Source: Microbulbifer rhizosphaerae | GTDB taxonomy: Bacteria > Pseudomonadota > Gammaproteobacteria > Pseudomonadales > Cellvibrionaceae | Assembly (NCBI RefSeq): GCF_014191725.1 | Contig: NZ_JACHWZ010000011.1 | Location: forward strand, 141,767 to 205,766 | Length of the DNA stretch: 64,000 bases | Direction: 5' to 3' | Shown here: one piece after another, positions 27,080 to 35,830 of the stretch | Layout: each line of letters begins with the position of its first letter | Position numbering within the stretch: the stretch's first letter is position 1 | Notes under the pieces: model-generated | Told to the model about the DNA's origin: nothing | What the model saw: the letters and a program-made list of their open reading frames with translations, nothing else | Database searches by the model: none | Program-made: the position numbers and the translations under genes

Positions 27080-28018
27080 TCAATAGACCTTCACCGGCGA
27101 CACATAGCCACGGGGTTTCAACGCCAACAGCGAACAGCTGATTTTCTGCAGGATATTTTCCGCGGTATTGCCCATGATAAATCCGGGGATACCGGTACGC
27201 CCCACCGTTCCCATCACCAGGAGGTCGATTTTTTTCTCTTCGATTACCAGTGGGATAAAACGGTCCGGGCGGGCGATGGCGTGGTGGATATCCAACACAT
27301 CGCCGATACCCGCCGCATTGATCAGTACATCGAGCTTTGAGCGGTGTTTGGATCTCGCCGATTCAGTTGCACGGTTCAGCTGCTCGTCAGAGACATTGAT
27401 GGGGAAATTGCGGCGCAGGTAGGCGTCCACGTCGTAATCCCAGCAGGAGATAATATGCAGTTCGTCGCTACAACTGTCGGCCAGCGAGTGCGACAGCCGC
27501 AGCAGGCGTATCGCCAGGTCGTAGCTATTGGGTTCCTTGCAATCCGGGTCCACGGCCACGGCTACGCGGATATCGCCCGGAGAGTGCTTGGCCGGACGGC
27601 ACAGCCATACTGGACAGGGGCACTTGCGCAGCAACTCCATATCCATCGCCTTGAATCCCGCACGCTGCTTCTTCCCCTCTACACTCTTGACCACCAGGTC
27701 GTAATCGTCGCGCTGCACCCGGTGGATAACGCGCTCGGCGGGGGTGCTGCCGCAGTCCACCTCGATATCCACCTCCAGCTCATCCTCACCAAGCTTCAGC
27801 GAACCGAGGACGTTTTTCACAGATTCCCTCACCCGCTCCGAGAGGGCATCCATATACACCCGTTTGTATTCCCCGAACTCCTCCGGCAAATCCGGGCAGA
27901 CTACCACCACCTTCACCGGTGCGCGGTTATTGCGCGCAACGCTGAGCGCCTGCATCAAGCTGCCGCTCTCATCGCCGATCGCGTGGCTGACAAACAGGAT
28001 GTTATGAAAATTCTGCAT
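27080..28018 (-). CDS. uspE: Tandem universal stress protein (UspE-like)
   Basis: A 312-residue protein made of two Usp domains. The second keeps the nucleotide-binding motif, seen as VMGTVGRTGIPGFIMGNTAE, while the first is degenerate, as in UspE. Usp proteins are induced by starvation, oxidants or motility cues and bind ATP. The ATG at 28018 is used because GAGG lies upstream and the protein then starts MQNFHNILFVSHA; the frame continues 19 codons further without family similarity. Confidence 0.88.
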   Translation of the reverse strand: MQNFHNILFVSHAIGDESGSLMQALSVARNNRAPVKVVVVCPDLPEEFGEYKRVYMDALSERVRESVKNVLGSLKLGEDELEVDIEVDCGSTPAERVIHRVQRDDYDLVVKSVEGKKQRAGFKAMDMELLRKCPCPVWLCRPAKHSPGDIRVAVAVDPDCKEPNSYDLAIRLLRLSHSLADSCSDELHIISCWDYDVDAYLRRNFPINVSDEQLNRATESARSKHRSKLDVLINAAGIGDVLDIHHAIARPDRFIPLVIEEKKIDLLVMGTVGRTGIPGFIMGNTAENILQKISCSLLALKPRGYVSPVKVY

Positions 28019-28160
28019 AACCAGTACCTCGCCCCTCTGGTATCTCGGAATTAAAGGCCAACCCGTGCATTCCAACTAGAATTCAATAGCGACAAAAACA
28101 GGCCCGACCCAAATGGCACTACAAATGGCACTAAGTTAAGCGATAGCTATGATGCGAAGG

Positions 28161-28268
28161 ACCTGATGCCGGGGGCTTTTTGCGGGACTGTCTGCGAGAG
28201 GGACCTCGCGGACAAGCCTCCAGGGATGGATTCACGGCGTGTCCCGCAAAAAGCCCCCGGTAGCAGGG
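28161..28268. repeat. Two-stem palindromic element, copy B, with outer arms
   Basis: Core arms GCCGGGGGCTTTTTGCGGGAC and its complement enclose a second stem TCTGCGAG/CTCGCGGA. A further 14-base inverted pair AATGGCACTAAGTT (28124) and AACTTAGTGCCATT (28282) encloses the core, and GGCCCGACCC occurs on both sides (28101 and 28298). The gap 28019-28388 contains nothing else. Confidence 0.75.
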
Positions 28269-28388
28269 CCGCCCAGGTCTCAACTTAGTGCCATTAAGGC
28301 CCGACCCCTATCCAATCATTATGGAAGCTCCGGGCCGCTCTTTCCGGTGAACCGGCGCAATCCGGCAACGGCGATACCGAGGCAGGCG

Positions 28389-28776
28389 ATGGATGAAACC
28401 GGCCAGCTGCAAGCCTTCAGGATGGGGATAGACACCCACGAGGAAGCGGTGGTGTATATGCGCAGCGACAGTGATATTTGTCGCGCCGAAGGGTTTACCG
28501 CCAACACCCGCCTGCAGATCCAGGCCGGGGAAAAAACCATTATCGCCACCCTGAATACCGTCGGCCAGGCGGTGCTGCCCGTCGGCAGCATCGGCTTTTC
28601 CGACAGTGGCGGCCATGGACAACCGGCGGCTCACCCGCCTGGCCAAGGTCGGCGACGCCATCACCGCGCGCCAATCCCTGGCCACCCTCTTTGCCGATTC
28701 ACCAGGGGAACTGGACTACGCCCACGACTACTACCCCCGCAATCGCGACCTGTTCGAAATAGGAAATAGCGGTTGA
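28389..28776 (+). pseudogene. Thymidine phosphorylase-family remnant with internal deletion
   Basis: The first 60 codons (AFRMGIDTHEEAVVYMRSDS, then CRAEGFTANTRLQI and IIATLNTV) match the N-terminus of the archaeal-type thymidine/AMP phosphorylase family. The frame then breaks near 28605, and the other frame gives the family C-terminus (MDNRRLTRLAKVGDAITARQ, then PGELDYAHDYYPRN). The roughly 400 residues between, including the active site, are gone. A clear deletion pseudogene lying directly beside repeat copy B. Confidence 0.7.
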
Positions 28777-28923
28777 ATGCTGGGGGCGGGCTGTACCTGC
28801 AGAACCATTAAAGCCACAGCTGCCAGGTTAAGATTAGAATTTTTTCATATTCGCCTTACACAAGACCTGTATTCAATTACGATTGTGAAACTGCACCAAA
28901 GATAACCAATAACTGGAGCCACC

Positions 28924-29050
28924 ATGCTATCCCACCGCCTGACACGGCTTGCCGCGGCAAGCTGATCGTTGGGAGGACCCGGCACTGCAGAACATCGATA
29001 CGGAAAGCAGCGCACTGGTCTACGGTGCGCTGGTGGCGCCGGAGAAATAG
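28924..29050 (+). pseudogene. Small degraded gene fragment
   Basis: A start with a good ribosome-binding site (GGAG, then MLSHRLTRLAAAS) hits a stop at 28963. One base over, the frame reads DRWEDPALQNIDTESSALVY then GALVAPEK and a stop at 29048, which looks like real protein sequence. Best read as the decayed N-terminal part of an exported protein. Family not recognised. Confidence 0.35.
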
Positions 29051-29060
29051 TCCGCCGCTG

Positions 29061-29786
29061 TCAGATTCCCAACACTTCCTTGACAAAAGGAATGGTGATC
29101 TTCCGCTTCGCCATCAGCGAAGCGCGATCCAGCTGTTCCAGGCAGAGGAACAGAGCCCGGGTGCCCCGCGGCGCGCGGTGGAGGATATATTGCGCCACGT
29201 CTTCCGGGAGATCGAAGCCGCGCAGGCGGCTGCGCCGGCGCAGGGCGGCAATTTTGTCGCGGTCGTTGAGGGGCTGCAGCTGGTAGATGAGCCCCCACTG
29301 CAGGCGGGAACGGAGGTCGGCCAGCGCTATGTCCAGGCCGCGAGGGGATTGGCGGGCGCCGAGCAGCAGCTGGCCGCCGCCGTCTCTCACCCGGTTGTAT
29401 AAATGAAACAGCGCGGTCTGCCAGTGGGGCTGCTGTTCGAGCCGGTGCAGATCGTCGATGCAGACCAGTTCCAGCTGTTCCAGGCCGTCGAGGATAGGGG
29501 CGGGGTCCATGTCCAGGAGCTCTGCCAGCGGCAGGTACTGGAAGCTGCGCCGGTTGGCCTCGGCGTGCAGACAGGCGGACTGCAGCAGGTGGCTGACACC
29601 GCTGCCGGCTTCGCCCCAGAGGTAGAGCGCCGTATCACCACCCCCGCCTTCGGCAAATCGCTGCAAGGCTTCTACGACCTGGAGATTGGGATCGGCGTGG
29701 GCCAGGTAGAAGTTGGCAAAAGTGGCGTCGTCCCGCAGGGATATTCCCAGCGGAAGCTGCTGCGGCACACCTTTTTCCGCGGTCAT
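29061..29786 (-). CDS. hda: DnaA regulatory inactivator Hda
   Basis: A 241-residue AAA+ DnaA-related protein that, with the DNA-loaded beta clamp, triggers ATP hydrolysis on DnaA to prevent re-initiation. The N-terminal clamp-binding motif is QLPLGISL (residues 9-16). The P-loop region is LWGEAGSGVSHLLQ, and LVCIDDLHRL is Walker B. The length matches Hda. The start lies one base past the stop of the DUF2066 gene, so the two are cotranscribed; this order with purM/purN opposite is conserved in gammaproteobacteria. Confidence 0.93.
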   Translation of the reverse strand: MTAEKGVPQQLPLGISLRDDATFANFYLAHADPNLQVVEALQRFAEGGGGDTALYLWGEAGSGVSHLLQSACLHAEANRRSFQYLPLAELLDMDPAPILDGLEQLELVCIDDLHRLEQQPHWQTALFHLYNRVRDGGGQLLLGARQSPRGLDIALADLRSRLQWGLIYQLQPLNDRDKIAALRRRSRLRGFDLPEDVAQYILHRAPRGTRALFLCLEQLDRASLMAKRKITIPFVKEVLGI

Positions 29787-29787
29787 C

Positions 29788-30876
29788 TCAACGCCAGTGG
29801 TAGCGCAACGGGTGCTCCGCGCTGCCGAGTGGCGCGCGATAGCCGCTGAGATCGATGGGGCCTTCGTCCGCCTGCGCCTGCAACCTGCGGTTCAGGGCCA
29901 GGGCATCCTGCAGGTTTTGCAGCCGCGAGGAGGTGGTGAGAGCCACCCGCATGCGGTCACCGTTGATCGACAGCAGGCCCGCGCTGCTGACCACAGCCAG
30001 CTCCTGCAGGTACCTGGAGGCTTCGGTGTAGTCGGCGAAGCTGTCGATACCGGAGAGTTCCAGGACCACCGCACTCTGCTGGCTGGTGCTGTCGGAGCGC
30101 ACGGCGTAGCGCTGGGCCAGGAGATCGGCGGCTTCGTTGATGCCCCGCAGGGCAACCTCTTCCATAGAGTCGCCGCTGGCATCGAAGGCGTAGCTGCGGC
30201 CGCCATGGATCAGCAGCCAGTTGGCCTGCCAGCGCTCGCCAGAGGTCTGCAACAGGCGGCCCATCAGGGTGGCATCCGGCCCGTAGCGTACGCCGGCGCG
30301 TTCCGCGGCCTGCTCGTCTTGGGCCCAGAGCTCACCGAGGGGCATGTTACGCTGGTCGTTCAGGTCCATCACCGGGAATTCCACCGGCAGGCCGCGCTCA
30401 ATGGCGAGACTGTCCAGTACCGCGAAGAGTTCCGGGTAGTCTTCCTGGCGCAGGACACTGCGCCCGTCGCTCAGGGTGTCCACCGCCATCCACACCAGGG
30501 TACCGGGGCGGTTGTTGGGCCACATGGGCAATTGCAGTTTATGCACCTGCTCGGAGATGGCCTGGGGTTCGTAGGAAAGATGCAGGTAAAGCTGGTTGTC
30601 CTCGGTCTCGTAGCGGTAGCTCTGTACATACCGCTGAGCCCGCTGCAGCACCGGCTGCAGGCGCGGATTGCTGCCGATAGCGGCGTCGCCGGTAACCCGC
30701 ACGAACACGCGCTCCAGCCCGCGGCTGCTGGCCGCGGTGCGGTCGGTGGTGCCGCGGCTGGGCACAGCCTCCACCACTTCGTAGAGGTCCGGCACCACGC
30801 GGGCCTGGGCCGGTAGGGCCAGCACCCAGAGTAGCAATGCCAATGGTAGCGAGCAGAGCCGGAGCGGTGTTCGCAT
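29788..30876 (-). CDS. DUF2066 family exported protein
   Basis: A 362-residue secreted protein with a clear signal peptide (LALLLWVLALPAQA, cut after ARA or AQA near residue 25). The DUF2066 family is found almost always between purM and hda, as here; function unknown. Typical features are LYEVVEAVPSRGTTDR near the N-terminus and a mixed alpha/beta body without catalytic motifs. It is transcribed away from purM, with a 19-bp inverted repeat in the shared upstream region. Confidence 0.9.
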   Translation of the reverse strand: MRTPLRLCSLPLALLLWVLALPAQARVVPDLYEVVEAVPSRGTTDRTAASSRGLERVFVRVTGDAAIGSNPRLQPVLQRAQRYVQSYRYETEDNQLYLHLSYEPQAISEQVHKLQLPMWPNNRPGTLVWMAVDTLSDGRSVLRQEDYPELFAVLDSLAIERGLPVEFPVMDLNDQRNMPLGELWAQDEQAAERAGVRYGPDATLMGRLLQTSGERWQANWLLIHGGRSYAFDASGDSMEEVALRGINEAADLLAQRYAVRSDSTSQQSAVVLELSGIDSFADYTEASRYLQELAVVSSAGLLSINGDRMRVALTTSSRLQNLQDALALNRRLQAQADEGPIDLSGYRAPLGSAEHPLRYHWR

Positions 30877-30972
30877 CTGTTTTCTCTCTTCAGACTTCTA
30901 TGGACGGCTGCCGTGGAAGCGGCCAATTTGCGGCTATTGTATCAGTGTCGGCTTTTTCTCCCAGTCTCTAGT

Positions 30973-31030
30973 CCGCATTTCTCACAAACGGTCTGGGGCC
31001 GCCGCCGCGGGCCGTTTGTGAGAAATGCGG
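30973..31030. repeat. 19-bp perfect inverted repeat in the purM upstream region
   Basis: Arms CCGCATTTCTCACAAACGG (30973-30991) and CCGTTTGTGAGAAATGCGG (31012-31030) flank a GC-rich 20-base loop. It ends 70 bases before the purM ATG, between the divergent DUF2066 and purM genes. It resembles neither repeat family in the window. Confidence 0.7.
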
Positions 31031-31100
31031 GCTGGCTCGCATATTCGGCAGGTTTTCCACTAGAATACGCGCCCTCCGAAAGTCCATTGCGGGATGAACC

Positions 31101-32144
31101 ATGAGCGATTCCAAACCCCATTCCCTCAGCTACAAAGACGCCGGTGTCGATATCGATGCGGGCAACGCCCTGGTGGAGCGCATCAAGCACGTCGCCAAGC
31201 GCACCCAGCGGCCCGAGGTAATGGGCGGACTGGGCGGTTTCGGCGCCCTGTGCCAGCTGCCCAGCGGCTACAAGGAGCCGGTTCTGGTCTCCGGTACCGA
31301 TGGCGTGGGCACCAAGCTGCGCTTGGCAATGGACCTGGGCATCCACGACAGCATTGGCATCGACCTGGTGGCCATGTGTGTTAACGACCTGGTGGTCGCC
31401 GGTGCGGAGCCGCTGTTCTTCCTGGACTACTACGCCACCGGCAAGCTGAATGTTGATATCGCCGCGGAGGTGGTGACCGGCATCGGCCGCGGCTGTGAGC
31501 TTGCAGGCTGTGCCCTGGTGGGCGGTGAGACCGCGGAAATGCCGGGCATGTACGAGGGTGACGACTACGACCTGGCCGGCTTCTGCGTGGGTGTGGTGGA
31601 GAAATCCGAAATCATCGACGGCAGTAAAGTCGCCGCCGGCGACAAGCTGATCGGCCTGGCCTCCAGCGGCCCCCATTCCAACGGCTACTCCCTGATCCGC
31701 AAGGTGCTGGAGATCAGCGGCGCCCACCTGGAGCAGGAGATGGGTGACACCACCCTCGCCCGCGCGCTGATGGCGCCGACCCGCATCTATGTAAAGAACC
31801 TGCTGCAACTGATGAAGAGCGTCCAGGTCAACGCCCTCAGCCATATTACCGGCGGCGGCCTGTTGGAAAACCTGCCGCGGGTCCTGCCCGAGGACACCCG
31901 GGCCGTCATCGACACCGGCAACTGGCAGATGCCCCCGGTATTCCGCTGGCTGCGCGAGGCGGGCAATATCGATCTCCGCGAGATGTACCGCACCTTCAAC
32001 TGCGGCGTGGGTATGGTGATCTGCGTGCCCGCGGACGCTGCCGACCCGGCTCTGGAAACCCTGAGACAGCTGGGTGAAAAGGCCTGCGTTATCGGTTCCA
32101 TCGAGGCAAAAGATGGTGAAGCTGTCGAACTGGCGGGACTCTAA
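31101..32144 (+). CDS. purM: Phosphoribosylformylglycinamidine cyclo-ligase
   Basis: A 347-residue AIR synthetase, step 5 of purine synthesis: ATP-dependent ring closure of FGAM to aminoimidazole ribotide. Visible motifs are [12 protein letters not shown] at the start, [14 protein letters not shown] (nucleotide/substrate loop), [16 protein letters not shown] [20 protein letters not shown] and [16 protein letters not shown]. It overlaps purN by one base (TAATG), so the two are an operon. Cytosolic. Confidence 0.97.
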   Translation: MSDSKPHSLSYKDAGVDIDAGNALVERIKHVAKRTQRPEVMGGLGGFGALCQLPSGYKEPVLVSGTDGVGTKLRLAMDLGIHDSIGIDLVAMCVNDLVVAGAEPLFFLDYYATGKLNVDIAAEVVTGIGRGCELAGCALVGGETAEMPGMYEGDDYDLAGFCVGVVEKSEIIDGSKVAAGDKLIGLASSGPHSNGYSLIRKVLEISGAHLEQEMGDTTLARALMAPTRIYVKNLLQLMKSVQVNALSHITGGGLLENLPRVLPEDTRAVIDTGNWQMPPVFRWLREAGNIDLREMYRTFNCGVGMVICVPADAADPALETLRQLGEKACVIGSIEAKDGEAVELAGL

Positions 32145-32800
32145 TGTCGCGGAAGCTGTGTAGAGTCGCGGTACTGGTTTCCGGCAGCGGCACCAATCTG
32201 CAGGCGCTGATCGACGCCGCCGGCGAGCGTGCCGAATTCTCCATTTGCGCTGTGGTCAGTAATAGACCCGGGGCCTACGGCCTGGTCCGCGCAGCCGAAG
32301 CCGGCATCCCCGCGTCGGTAGTGGACCACCGGGACTACCTCAACCGGGAGTCGTTCGACAGCGCGCTGATGGCCGAAATCGACCGCCACAATCCCGACCT
32401 GGTGGTACTGGCAGGCTTTATGCGCATCCTCACCCCCGAGTTCGTGCGCCACTACAGCGGCCGCCTGTTGAACATTCACCCCTCCCTGCTGCCCAAATAC
32501 CAGGGTTTGCATACCCACCAGCGGGCGCTGGAGGCCGGCGACAGCGACCACGGTGCCACAGTGCACTTTGTAACCGAGGAGCTGGACGGCGGCCCCGCCA
32601 TTGTGCAGGCCCTGGTCCCCGTTCAGGCGGAGGACAGCGCCGAGCTACTTGCAAAACGCGTGCAGGTACAGGAGCATAAGATCTACCCGCTGGCGGTAAC
32701 CTGGTTTGCCCAGGGCCGGCTGCGCATGGTGGAGGACCGCTCGGAACTGGACGGCGAACTGCTGCCGCGCAGTGGCAAAAAAATTACTGGGGCTTGTTAA
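32144..32800 (+). CDS. purN: Phosphoribosylglycinamide formyltransferase
   Basis: A 218-residue GAR transformylase using 10-formyl-THF, step 3 of purine synthesis. The active-site signature is NIHPSLLPKYQGLHTHQRAL with the downstream HGATVHFVTEELDGG; N, H and D of these motifs form the catalytic triad. The N-terminal substrate loop is VLVSGSGTNLQALID. Coupled to purM through TAATG. The exported DUF3108 gene follows in the same direction. Confidence 0.96.
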   Translation: MSRKLCRVAVLVSGSGTNLQALIDAAGERAEFSICAVVSNRPGAYGLVRAAEAGIPASVVDHRDYLNRESFDSALMAEIDRHNPDLVVLAGFMRILTPEFVRHYSGRLLNIHPSLLPKYQGLHTHQRALEAGDSDHGATVHFVTEELDGGPAIVQALVPVQAEDSAELLAKRVQVQEHKIYPLAVTWFAQGRLRMVEDRSELDGELLPRSGKKITGAC

Positions 32801-32863
32801 CACACCGCCGCGGACCGGTTGATCGACTTATCGTGGCGGGGGTTTGGACATCCGGAGGTCACC

Positions 32864-33568
32864 GTGCCGTTACGTCTTATCGCCTTCCTTATCTCTGCCG
32901 TGTTCGCCGGTTTCGCGCTGGCGCAGGAACCCAAACTGAAACCTTTTACCGCCACCTATGCCGCCAAGTACAGCGGCATTGGCGTCACCGCCACACGGGA
33001 GCTATCCGGTAGCGGAGGCAACTGGCGACTCGATTTCAACGCCCACTCCCTGTTCGCCGACATCCGCGAATATTCCCGGTTTATCGCCGCGAACAACCAA
33101 CTGTCCCCCCGCCACTACGAATATCACAAAACCGGCCTGGGCAAAGACCGCCACACAGTCCTGAATTTTGAGCAAGGCAGGGTGGTCAATGTTTCCGACA
33201 AAAGCCGCACCCTGGAGAATGTGCCCAATCACATTCAGGACAAACTGAGTTACCAGTTGCAGCTGGCGCTGGATGTCGCTACCGGGAAAGAGACACTGAG
33301 CTACAAGGTGGCCGATGGCAAACGTATCCGTGAATATGAATTCTCCGTGGTTGGCAAGGAGCTGCTGCAGACGCCTCTCGGGGAAATAGAGACCATTAAA
33401 GTACAGCGGGTGCGCGACGGAGATTCAGATAGAGAAACCAGTATCTGGTTTGCCCCCAAGTGGGATTACGCACTGGTCAAATTGATGCAAGAGGAGGATG
33501 GCAAAAGCTACCAAATCTCCTTGACCAAATTATCCATAGACGGAAAAAACATCTCCGCCGGCCAATAA
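32864..33568 (+). CDS. DUF3108 family periplasmic protein
   Basis: A 234-residue exported protein with a signal peptide (LIAFLISAVFAGFALA, cut before QEPK). DUF3108 proteins have a lipocalin-like beta-barrel look and unknown function; they often follow purN in gammaproteobacteria. Features include FTATYAAKYSGIGVTATREL and WFAPKWDYALVKL. The GTG at 32864 is chosen because GGAGGT sits just upstream; an ATG at 32819 would add 15 residues before the signal peptide. Confidence 0.87.
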   Translation: MPLRLIAFLISAVFAGFALAQEPKLKPFTATYAAKYSGIGVTATRELSGSGGNWRLDFNAHSLFADIREYSRFIAANNQLSPRHYEYHKTGLGKDRHTVLNFEQGRVVNVSDKSRTLENVPNHIQDKLSYQLQLALDVATGKETLSYKVADGKRIREYEFSVVGKELLQTPLGEIETIKVQRVRDGDSDRETSIWFAPKWDYALVKLMQEEDGKSYQISLTKLSIDGKNISAGQ

Positions 33569-33773
33569 AATCCTTCCTTCCGTCTAAAGAATCAAAAAAA
33601 CTGTGCTCCCGCATGGATTTTTTGGCTTTTTACCGATATAAAGTCGCCGTTTTCTTCTGGCGCGAAAGATCGTGACTGCTAAACTTTCCGCACCAGGATT
33701 TACTTTGCGAAAGTGGGGAGCTTTGTAAAAAGCTTTTCTCAATGTATTAACAGCGATAAAAGAGTGGGACCTC

Positions 33774-35147
33774 ATGAACAAGATAATTCTGCGTCGGGCC
33801 ATTTTGGCTGCAGCAATCAGTACCGCGTCAAGCGGTACCATGGCCGCTGGCTTTTTCCTGAATGAGACCAGCACCTCTGGCCTCGGCCGCGCCTTTGCCG
33901 CAGAGAACACCATCGGCGACAACGCCGCAATTCTGGCCCGCAATCCCGCCGGTTCCGCCCTATTCGATACTATTACCATTTCCGGTGGCGTGACCTACGT
34001 CAATCCGGAAATCGATGCAGAGGGAGACATCAGCTATTTCGTCGATACACCATTCGGCGTTGTCGAAGTCGGCCCCTTCCATGAGGAAGATAACGACTAC
34101 GCCAGCAGCGCCTTTGTACCGAACGCCTACTTGGCGGTGCCTATCGACGACTGCTGGTCCTTTGGCCTGGCCATGTATACCAACTACGGCCTGGAGACCG
34201 ATTTTGACAGCGACTCGTTGGTACTCAATATCGCCGACAAGACAGAACTGCTGACAGTCAATATCGCGCCGTCAGTGGCTTACAACTATCAGGATATATT
34301 CAGTATCGGCCTGGCGGTCAATTTCCTCTATGCCGACGCCGAACTGAAAACCAGAGTGCCCGACGACTTCCCGCTGGATGCCGTCCTCCCCTTCCCCCTC
34401 TCCGGCGCCCAGATCCTGAAACTCGAAGGCGACGACTGGGATGTGAGCTGGAGCATCGGCGCCCTGTGGAATATCACCCCAAGTACCCGGCTGGGGCTGT
34501 CCTATCACGCGGATTTCGATCCCAAGCTGGATGGAGACGTAAGCTCTGACCTTCTTCCAAGCCCGCTGGCGCCGTTTGACGATGTCGACGGCAACCTGAC
34601 CTTGGATCTGCCGGACTACTGGGAACTGGGCCTCTACCACAAGTTCAACCAGAACTGGGGCATTGCCTTGGGCGCCACCTATACCGACTGGGACGACTTC
34701 CAGCGTTTGGAAGCTTTTCTGCCAGGTCAGGGAGCGCCATTCAACCCTCTGCCTCTCAAGGAGGAAAACTTCGAGAGCGGCTGGCGCTTCAGTATCGGTG
34801 GTGAATATTACCCCTGCGAGGAGGTCACTTGGCGCATCGGCTACGCCTACGACGAGGGCGCTGCGCGCGATGGCCTCAATCCGACAGAGGAGACCGCCAA
34901 CGCGCTCGGGCTGCCGATCACTTGGCGCACCCTGTCCATTCCGGATACCGACCGCCACTGGGTGACTTTCGGCGGTACCTACGAGTTCGACCAGCACCTG
35001 AGCGTCGACGGCGGCCTCGCCTACCTGTGGGGTGACGACGAGAGGATCCAGGAGTTCACCGCAGCCCCGGTACCCACTTACTACAATGGCGGGACCACCA
35101 ATATCGCGGCCTGGCTCGCCGGTGTTTCCCTGAACTACCGCTTCTGA
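33774..35147 (+). CDS. fadL: FadL/OmpP1-type outer-membrane transport protein
   Basis: A 457-residue outer-membrane beta-barrel for hydrophobic substrates such as long-chain fatty acids. The signal peptide ends TMAAG, and the mature start GFFLNETSTSGLGRAFAAEN is the FadL N-terminal hatch motif, followed by ILARNPAGSALFD (NPA motif). The last residues SLNYRF end in an aromatic, as outer-membrane barrels do. It has its own terminator at 35174 and no obvious operon partner. Confidence 0.93.
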   Translation: MNKIILRRAILAAAISTASSGTMAAGFFLNETSTSGLGRAFAAENTIGDNAAILARNPAGSALFDTITISGGVTYVNPEIDAEGDISYFVDTPFGVVEVGPFHEEDNDYASSAFVPNAYLAVPIDDCWSFGLAMYTNYGLETDFDSDSLVLNIADKTELLTVNIAPSVAYNYQDIFSIGLAVNFLYADAELKTRVPDDFPLDAVLPFPLSGAQILKLEGDDWDVSWSIGALWNITPSTRLGLSYHADFDPKLDGDVSSDLLPSPLAPFDDVDGNLTLDLPDYWELGLYHKFNQNWGIALGATYTDWDDFQRLEAFLPGQGAPFNPLPLKEENFESGWRFSIGGEYYPCEEVTWRIGYAYDEGAARDGLNPTEETANALGLPITWRTLSIPDTDRHWVTFGGTYEFDQHLSVDGGLAYLWGDDERIQEFTAAPVPTYYNGGTTNIAAWLAGVSLNYRF

Positions 35148-35173
35148 TCTCCCGGCCGAATCCCTGCCAGCAC

Positions 35174-35204
35174 AAAGGGCCGGACGGCAAAGTCCGGCCC
35201 TTTT
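35174..35204 (+). terminator. Rho-independent terminator of fadL
   Basis: Nine-base stem GGGCCGGAC/GTCCGGCCC, six-base loop, preceded by AAA and followed by TTTT, 27 bases after the fadL stop. Confidence 0.9.
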
Positions 35205-35588
35205 CTCGCCGATAGTCTGTATATCCAGGCACATAAATGCCGGCACCAACAGCCGAAACTGCACCACAATAGCGCCCAGACTCCGGGAATGGAGCTGCGC
35301 TCCGCACCAAAAAATTCCCCCTTCACCCATCCCTGCACTAAAAAGACCTCCCGGTTACAGGTCCACTTGCCCCGTGCAACCCCTCGCCTGCCTCCGCATC
35401 TCACTGACTCAAGACGATTGAAATGGCAGACATCCGCCGTTGGCCCGCCCGCTCCGCCGCCGTCCGAAGAGAAGAAAAAAACCTAGTAAATACAGACACT
35501 TAACTGATGAAAACGGGCGCTTTCACCAACTTCTCCCCGGCATTAGCAAGTTTCCGGCAAACCCCGACTCCAAGCCACCTGAGAAAAA
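35205..35588. other. Non-coding stretch upstream of the nitrate operon promoter
   Basis: About 380 bases with no supported gene; the small ORFs here lack ribosome-binding sites and family similarity. As the region upstream of a sigma-54-type promoter it would be the place for enhancer sites, but I find no convincing NtrC dyad. Confidence 0.5.
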
Positions 35589-35605
35589 TTGGCACACTCT
35601 ATGCA
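35589..35605 (+). promoter_or_regulatory. Sigma-54 (-24/-12) promoter of the nitrate uptake operon
   Basis: TTGGCACACTCTATGCA carries GG and GC exactly 12 bases apart, with the TTGGCAC and TGCA boxes of RpoN promoters. The predicted transcript starts near 35616, leaving a 215-base leader before nrtA. Nitrogen-control regulation (NtrC) is the expected activator (inference). Confidence 0.7.
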
Positions 35606-35703
35606 GTGCATCTACTGCGAGGCGCACCCGGCCGGCCGGCTCGAGAATCGATAGCCAGTCGCCGCAGAATTTAAACGGTGCTCAACGAAGAAAAAATTCA
35701 GAC

Positions 35704-35744
35704 TCAACCGACCCGCTCGGTTGATTATGAGCAGAGGCGCTCAT
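35704..35744 (+). promoter_or_regulatory. Leader hairpins resembling an ANTAR antitermination target
   Basis: Two adjacent stem-loops. The first pairs TCAACCGA (35704) with TCGGTTGA (35717). The second pairs ATGAGC (35727) with GCTCAT (35739) around the hexaloop AGAGGC, which has A at loop position 1 and G at position 4, the pattern bound by NasR/NasT ANTAR proteins. Its 3' arm is part of the terminator stem that follows, so forming it would prevent termination. The first loop (five or seven bases) does not fit the hexaloop rule. Confidence 0.55.
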
Positions 35745-35787
35745 TGACTCGCTGCCTGACGGTAGCCGGTCGATGAGCGCTTTTTTT
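35737..35787 (+). terminator. Leader terminator upstream of nrtA
   Basis: GCGCTCAT (35737) pairs with ATGAGCGC (35773), with further pairing inside, followed by seven T residues. It lies between the promoter and nrtA, so it must be read through for operon expression; this is an attenuator. Confidence 0.8.
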
Positions 35788-35830
35788 ATGCCCGCAATTT
35801 TCAATTGATCATCAACTGGGGGACTCTGAT

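Noticed and set aside
28239..28388. N-terminal extension of the phosphorylase remnant through repeat copy B
   Set aside because: The frame starts inside the palindromic element and has no similarity to the family before MDETGQLQ.
35205..35588. NtrC enhancer sites
   Set aside because: Only half-site-like TGCAC sequences were found (for example near 35334); no full dyad supports a call.
35289..35724. Small ORFs in the nitrate operon leader (for example 35289-35486 and 35440-35724)
   Set aside because: No ribosome-binding sites, low-complexity composition, and they overlap the promoter and leader hairpins.
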